NCBI GenBank assembly: GCA_024400275.1
Contig: JAKSMY010000058.1
Coordinates: 1 to 9,996 of the forward strand
Direction: 5' to 3'
DNA from: Paludibacteraceae bacterium
Lineage (GTDB): Bacteria > Bacteroidota > Bacteroidia > Bacteroidales > Paludibacteraceae
Length of the DNA stretch: 9,996 nucleotides
In this document: in pieces, positions 6,900 to 9,996 of the stretch
Numbering within the stretch: the stretch's first letter is position 1
How the letters are laid out: each line of letters opens with the position of its first letter
Program-made: the position numbers and the translations under genes
Notes under the pieces: generated by a model
What the model was told of the DNA's origin: nothing
Databases searched by the model: none
What the model saw: only the letters and a program-made list of their open reading frames with translations

Positions 6900-7103
6900 A
6901 TGAAGAAAGTTCTTTTCATCGCTGCTATCGCAATGTGCGCTATGAGCTGCGGTAACAAGGCTGCAAAGTGCGAAGGTAACTGCGAAGGTGCCTGCGAGGC
7001 TGCTGCAGAAGAGGTTGTTGTTGAAGAAGCTATGGTAGAAGAGGTTATCGATTCTGCTGCTGCTATCGTTGAAGAGGCCGTTGAGGCTGAAATCGCTGAG
7101 TAA
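6900..7103 (+). CDS. Small acidic, cysteine-containing lipoprotein, function unknown
   Basis: A 67-residue protein that I cannot assign to a named family. It has a basic start (MKK), a short hydrophobic signal core (4-15) and a probable lipidation cysteine at C17 (AMSC; alanine at -3 is slightly off the usual lipobox). After it come three evenly spaced cysteines, C24, C28 and C32, inside CEGNCEGACE, then a tail made almost only of Glu, Ala, Val and Ile (33-67), with doublets such as EEV repeated and no aromatic residues. The mature part carries 14 Glu and 1 Asp against 2 Lys. The tail could form an amphipathic helix. No acidic surface-export signal directly follows C17, so a periplasm-facing anchor is more likely than surface display. 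A strong promoter, a leader hairpin and a strong terminator suggest an abundant single-gene transcript. Metal binding by the cysteines is possible but unproven. Confidence 0.85.
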   Translation: MKKVLFIAAIAMCAMSCGNKAAKCEGNCEGACEAAAEEVVVEEAMVEEVIDSAAAIVEEAVEAEIAE

Positions 7104-7126
7104 TTTTACTCCCGACAACACGAAAA

Positions 7127-7162
7127 GAACCCTCGCCAATTGGCGAGGGTTTCTTGTTTTTA
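7127..7162 (+). terminator. Strong bidirectional intrinsic terminator between converging genes
   Basis: AACCCTCGCC (7128-7137) and GGCGAGGGTT (7142-7151) form a perfect GC-rich 10-bp stem around AATT. On the plus strand it is followed by TCTTGTTTTT, on the minus strand by CTTTTC. It lies 24 nt after the lipoprotein stop and 26 nt after the transglutaminase-like stop on the other strand, so it can end both transcripts; the plus-strand U-tract is the better one. Confidence 0.92.
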
Positions 7163-7177
7163 TAGCGTTTACTTTTT

Positions 7178-8524
7178 TTATTCTTCTTCCGTCAGCGGAA
7201 TCTCTTCGTACTCCATATCGAAGGAGAACTGATCCATATAGATATTTCCGCCACGCCATTCTACTTCGCCGTGTTGGAAATCAACATCATCCGAGCGAGG
7301 GAAAGTCTTAGCCGGCGAAAGGGGCATACCGAAATCGTTATTGACAATCATACGATGGTGCTCAAAGCCGGTCATATAGAATAATTCGGGTACATTATCA
7401 AAGTCGCATAATCCGCGTGAAGCATCAAGTGGCACCCATCCTACACCTTCAAACCAAGTCTCCGACCAATCGTGCATGTTCCATCCGTCGGGATTAGTGG
7501 TCAGGCCGCTTTGGAATCGACAGGGAATACCTGCTACGCGCGCGAGCGTGATAAATAATAAGGTCTGCTGTCCGCAGTCACCGTGTCCGATGTGCAATAC
7601 ATATTCGGGTATATTCGGGATTGTGGAGTATTCACGCGCTCCTCCCCACGGGAATTTAGCATCTAAGTAGCGGAAAATAGCTTCCACTTTGTCTAACGGG
7701 TGCGTCAAACCTGCTGTCAGTGAGTCGCTTAAGTGGCGCATTTGGTCTGTGAAGATGACGTGTTTCTCACGCTCTGCCGTGTAGTATTGGTAGAGTTTGC
7801 TGCTTGTGTCGTAGGGTAAAATGCGCTCACGCAAGTTATCCAAGGGCCAATACTCGCCATAGACGGTGTATTCAAATTCTTCCGTAAAGACGGTCGGTTC
7901 GCCGGCACATGCTTTGGCCTCCATGTATAGTGCAGAGAGTACACAATCGGAGTCCGGCATGATGGCGGGATGATTCGTGTTCAGGAATGTAATGTCCTTT
8001 TGACGGGGAACATCTGTGCGCGGGTAGGGTAACCAGCAGCGAATAACCTCACCGGCGGGTACGGCATCGGGTTTTACGGTGATAGAACAGGTTACTCTCA
8101 ACCGCCGAGGGGCAGCCAAGGGATTACCCTCGACGGAAACTTGACGTAAGTGTTTGGCTTCCAAGTCGTCATCGGTTTCCAAACTGGTGCCGTGCGCCGA
8201 TTCATTCAGTTGAATCTGTTGTGCCACTTTGCGGGCGTGGCAGGCAGAGTCCAAACGGAACAGGTTGTTCACCGAACGGCGGAAATAGCGCAGTTCGCCA
8301 TCAATGACCATCGTCTCCAGCAGTTCCTGTTCAGTCCATTGGTCGATTTGTTCATCGGTCACTTCGGGGATAATCTTGGCAATAGCCTCTTTGACATCGG
8401 CTTTCGTCCACGAAAAATCGTATGCCAAACGGTGTTGCAGGTCTTGCTCCCAACTATATTGCGGAGCCTTGTGACAGGCGATGAGCGACAACGCGCACAA
8501 AGCCAAAAGAAGAGTGTGTTTCAT
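7178..8524 (-). CDS. Transglutaminase-like lipoprotein
   Basis: Predicted envelope lipoprotein with a transglutaminase/cysteine-protease-like domain; substrate unknown. The 448-residue product begins with a lipoprotein signal (MKHTLLLALCALSLIAC, lipidation at C17; no acidic export tag after it). A helical, charged region of about 100 residues follows. The middle (about 140-225) looks like the beta-rich domain often found before such catalytic cores. The triad is visible: C317 in GHGDCGQQ, H351 in NMHDWSETWF and D367 in WVPLDASRG. All three are intact, so activity as a protease, peptidase or amidase is possible; members of this superfamily more often hydrolyse than crosslink. The start lies 9 nt downstream of the S41 protease stop, suggesting one transcript, and the gene ends at the shared terminator at 7127-7162. 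Confidence 0.9.
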   Translation of the reverse strand: MKHTLLLALCALSLIACHKAPQYSWEQDLQHRLAYDFSWTKADVKEAIAKIIPEVTDEQIDQWTEQELLETMVIDGELRYFRRSVNNLFRLDSACHARKVAQQIQLNESAHGTSLETDDDLEAKHLRQVSVEGNPLAAPRRLRVTCSITVKPDAVPAGEVIRCWLPYPRTDVPRQKDITFLNTNHPAIMPDSDCVLSALYMEAKACAGEPTVFTEEFEYTVYGEYWPLDNLRERILPYDTSSKLYQYYTAEREKHVIFTDQMRHLSDSLTAGLTHPLDKVEAIFRYLDAKFPWGGAREYSTIPNIPEYVLHIGHGDCGQQTLLFITLARVAGIPCRFQSGLTTNPDGWNMHDWSETWFEGVGWVPLDASRGLCDFDNVPELFYMTGFEHHRMIVNNDFGMPLSPAKTFPRSDDVDFQHGEVEWRGGNIYMDQFSFDMEYEEIPLTEEE

Positions 8525-8533
8525 CGTATTATT

Positions 8534-9996
8534 TTATTGCAGTGCTTTAATAGCGGCTTTGGTTATTTCGTCATCGCGTTCAAACAGCGGGAAGAAACCA
8601 TCATCACCCAGTATGTTGCGTACGATATAGGCATTTACCAGTCGTTCCAACAGTGGGCGCGAAATAGCCAACTCATCGGGGTTGGGTTCAATGCCTTTGC
8701 TTTCTGCAAACCGTACCAACTCCGGCATCCAATTAGTCTGTTTCAGATACCGTTCTAAGTTCTGCCAATTCTTGTATTTACTCAGTGCTGCACGGTGTTG
8801 GTTGGTATAATCCAAGGCAAACTGATAGGTCAGTCCGCGATTAACGATGCGGTTGTAATACACAGTATTCAGTGTCGTATCGCGCCCTACAAAGATATCC
8901 GGCATAATACCGCCGCCACCACGGACAATGCGTCCTGACTTGGTGTAGTATAGTGTTGTGTCTTTGTATGAGATACTGTCTGCCGAGTAGAACTCGCCAT
9001 GTTCAAACCGATCCAGCAATTCTTTTTGGTAATCGTCTTGGTCGCCCATGGTGTAGGGTTTCTGAATGCAGCGTCCCGATGGAGTGTAGTACCGTGCTAC
9101 GGTCAGACGGATGGCACTGCTGTCGGCAAAAGGCATCTGTTGTTGTACCAATCCTTTTCCAAACGAGCGACGACCCACAATCAGCGCACGGTCGTTGTCT
9201 TGCATCGCGCCGGCAAAAATCTCACTGGCAGATGCGGAGAAATCGTCAATCAGTACCACTAACCGAGCGTTCTTGAATCGTCCTGCACCATTCGCCTTGG
9301 CTTCATATCGCGGATAAGCACGACCTTCGGCATATACAATACGGTCTCCGCTATTAAGGAATTCGTTGGCCATACGGATGGCTTGTTCCATAAATCCGCC
9401 GGAGTTTTCCCGCAAATCGACTATATAAGCGGTGGCACCTTGTGCTTTCAGGTAACTGAGGGCTTGTATAAACTCGTCGTAGGTTGTTTCGCCAAACTTG
9501 TTCACGCGCACAAAACCAATCTTTTCTTTTGCCTCAATAATGAACTTGGCGTCCACGCTATGTACGGGTATGTCGCCACGCGTGACGGTGAAATGCAGTA
9601 TTTCACGCTCTCCCTCGCGGAGAATGCCTAACTTGACTTGTGAGCCTTTTTCGCCTCGCAGGGTGTGCATCACTTTCTCGTTGGACATGTGTTTGCCGGT
9701 GAATACCGAGTCATCTACCTCTACAATTTTATCGCCTGCCATCACGCCCAATCCTTCGCACGGACCGCCGGCAATGACGGCAACAATCTGCACGGTATCA
9801 TTCTGAATTGTAAACTGTACGCCGATGCCCGAGAACGAGCCGGATAACTCCGAGTTAACCATCTCCAAATCTTTCTTTGGAATGTAGGCGGAGTGCGGAT
9901 CTAACTGAGAAACAATCTCTTGCATTACCTCGTCCGTCAGGCTATCCATGTTAATGGGCTCTACATAGGCGCGGTTAATCAGTTGCAACAGATGGT
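8534..9996 (-). CDS. S41 C-terminal processing protease with PDZ domain, 5' end beyond window
   Basis: Periplasmic serine protease of the CtpA/Prc type, which trims or degrades envelope proteins from their C-terminus. The frame is open to the right edge, so the signal sequence and first residues are missing; a TTG at 9988 is probably internal. Counting from that codon: an N-terminal helical part with LDPHSAYIP (29-37), a PDZ domain (about 50-140, GIGVQF, GDKIVEVDD), then the S41 core. Catalytic residues are S253 in SASASE and K278 in SFGKGLVQ, 25 apart as in known Ctp proteases, with Q282 four residues on. A C-terminal extension of about 170 residues follows the core. The transglutaminase-like lipoprotein gene starts 9 nt after the stop. 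Functional linkage of the two is plausible but not shown. Confidence 0.94.
   Translation of the reverse strand, partial: HLLQLINRAYVEPINMDSLTDEVMQEIVSQLDPHSAYIPKKDLEMVNSELSGSFSGIGVQFTIQNDTVQIVAVIAGGPCEGLGVMAGDKIVEVDDSVFTGKHMSNEKVMHTLRGEKGSQVKLGILREGEREILHFTVTRGDIPVHSVDAKFIIEAKEKIGFVRVNKFGETTYDEFIQALSYLKAQGATAYIVDLRENSGGFMEQAIRMANEFLNSGDRIVYAEGRAYPRYEAKANGAGRFKNARLVVLIDDFSASASEIFAGAMQDNDRALIVGRRSFGKGLVQQQMPFADSSAIRLTVARYYTPSGRCIQKPYTMGDQDDYQKELLDRFEHGEFYSADSISYKDTTLYYTKSGRIVRGGGGIMPDIFVGRDTTLNTVYYNRIVNRGLTYQFALDYTNQHRAALSKYKNWQNLERYLKQTNWMPELVRFAESKGIEPNPDELAISRPLLERLVNAYIVRNILGDDGFFPLFERDDEITKAAIKALQ

Noticed and set aside
6752..6958. N-terminal extension of the PASTA protein to an ATG at 6958
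   Set aside because: It would run through the operon's own promoter and the lipoprotein gene start; the ATG at 6751 gives a normal membrane-anchor topology.
8150..8758. 202-codon plus-strand frame opposite the transglutaminase-like and S41 genes
   Set aside because: Antisense to two genes with intact catalytic motifs; no support of its own.
1..9996. Search for CRISPR arrays, tRNA genes, insertion sequences, phage or toxin-antitoxin genes
   Set aside because: No spaced repeats, cloverleaf-like sequences, transposase motifs or defence domains were seen on either strand.

Overview
The window looks like chromosomal core DNA from a Bacteroidales-type bacterium (phylum Bacteroidota). Three things point there. 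The recognisable promoters have the Bacteroidota form TTG-N19/20-TAnnTTTG rather than the E. coli -35/-10 pair. Leaders are AT-rich, with no clear Shine-Dalgarno sequences. The proteins (Obg without an OCT domain, a kinase-less PASTA protein next to an RluD-type enzyme, SHGI/GAEAP-type ClC) are of kinds I associate with this phylum. I cannot name a genus. I see no mobile element, tRNA, rRNA, CRISPR array or phage gene, and no stretch over 300 bases lacks a gene.

Layout. Bases 1-3127 are all on the minus strand: HU, then adk, obgE and a ClC-type anion channel/transporter that runs off the left edge. HU ends at its own hairpin terminator. adk, obgE and the ClC gene are packed tightly (8-nt gap, then an 8-nt overlap) and probably form one transcript. 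A 201-bp AT-rich divergent region (3128-3328) carries the HU promoter and two candidate promoters for a rhomboid protease gene on the plus strand. That gene overlaps, tail to tail by 35 bp, the last gene of a three-gene minus-strand operon: PASTA protein (5933-6751), RluD-type pseudouridine synthase (4889-5929) and a membrane-anchored EEP-family hydrolase (3975-4883).

A 148-bp region (6752-6899) holds two face-to-face promoters whose cores overlap. One drives the PASTA operon, the other a 67-residue acidic, cysteine-containing lipoprotein on the plus strand. The lipoprotein gene ends at a near-perfect hairpin with U-rich sequence on both sides, which also serves the converging unit from the right: a transglutaminase-like lipoprotein (7178-8524) and, upstream of it, an S41 C-terminal processing protease whose 5' end lies beyond the right edge.

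Functionally this is a mix of information-processing housekeeping (HU, Obg, RluD, Adk) and cell-envelope genes (ClC, rhomboid, PASTA, EEP, two lipoproteins, S41 protease). I found no clear evidence of a new defence or mobile system. The most interesting items are the overlapping divergent promoters, the small Cys/Glu-rich lipoprotein and the altered ClC pore residues.
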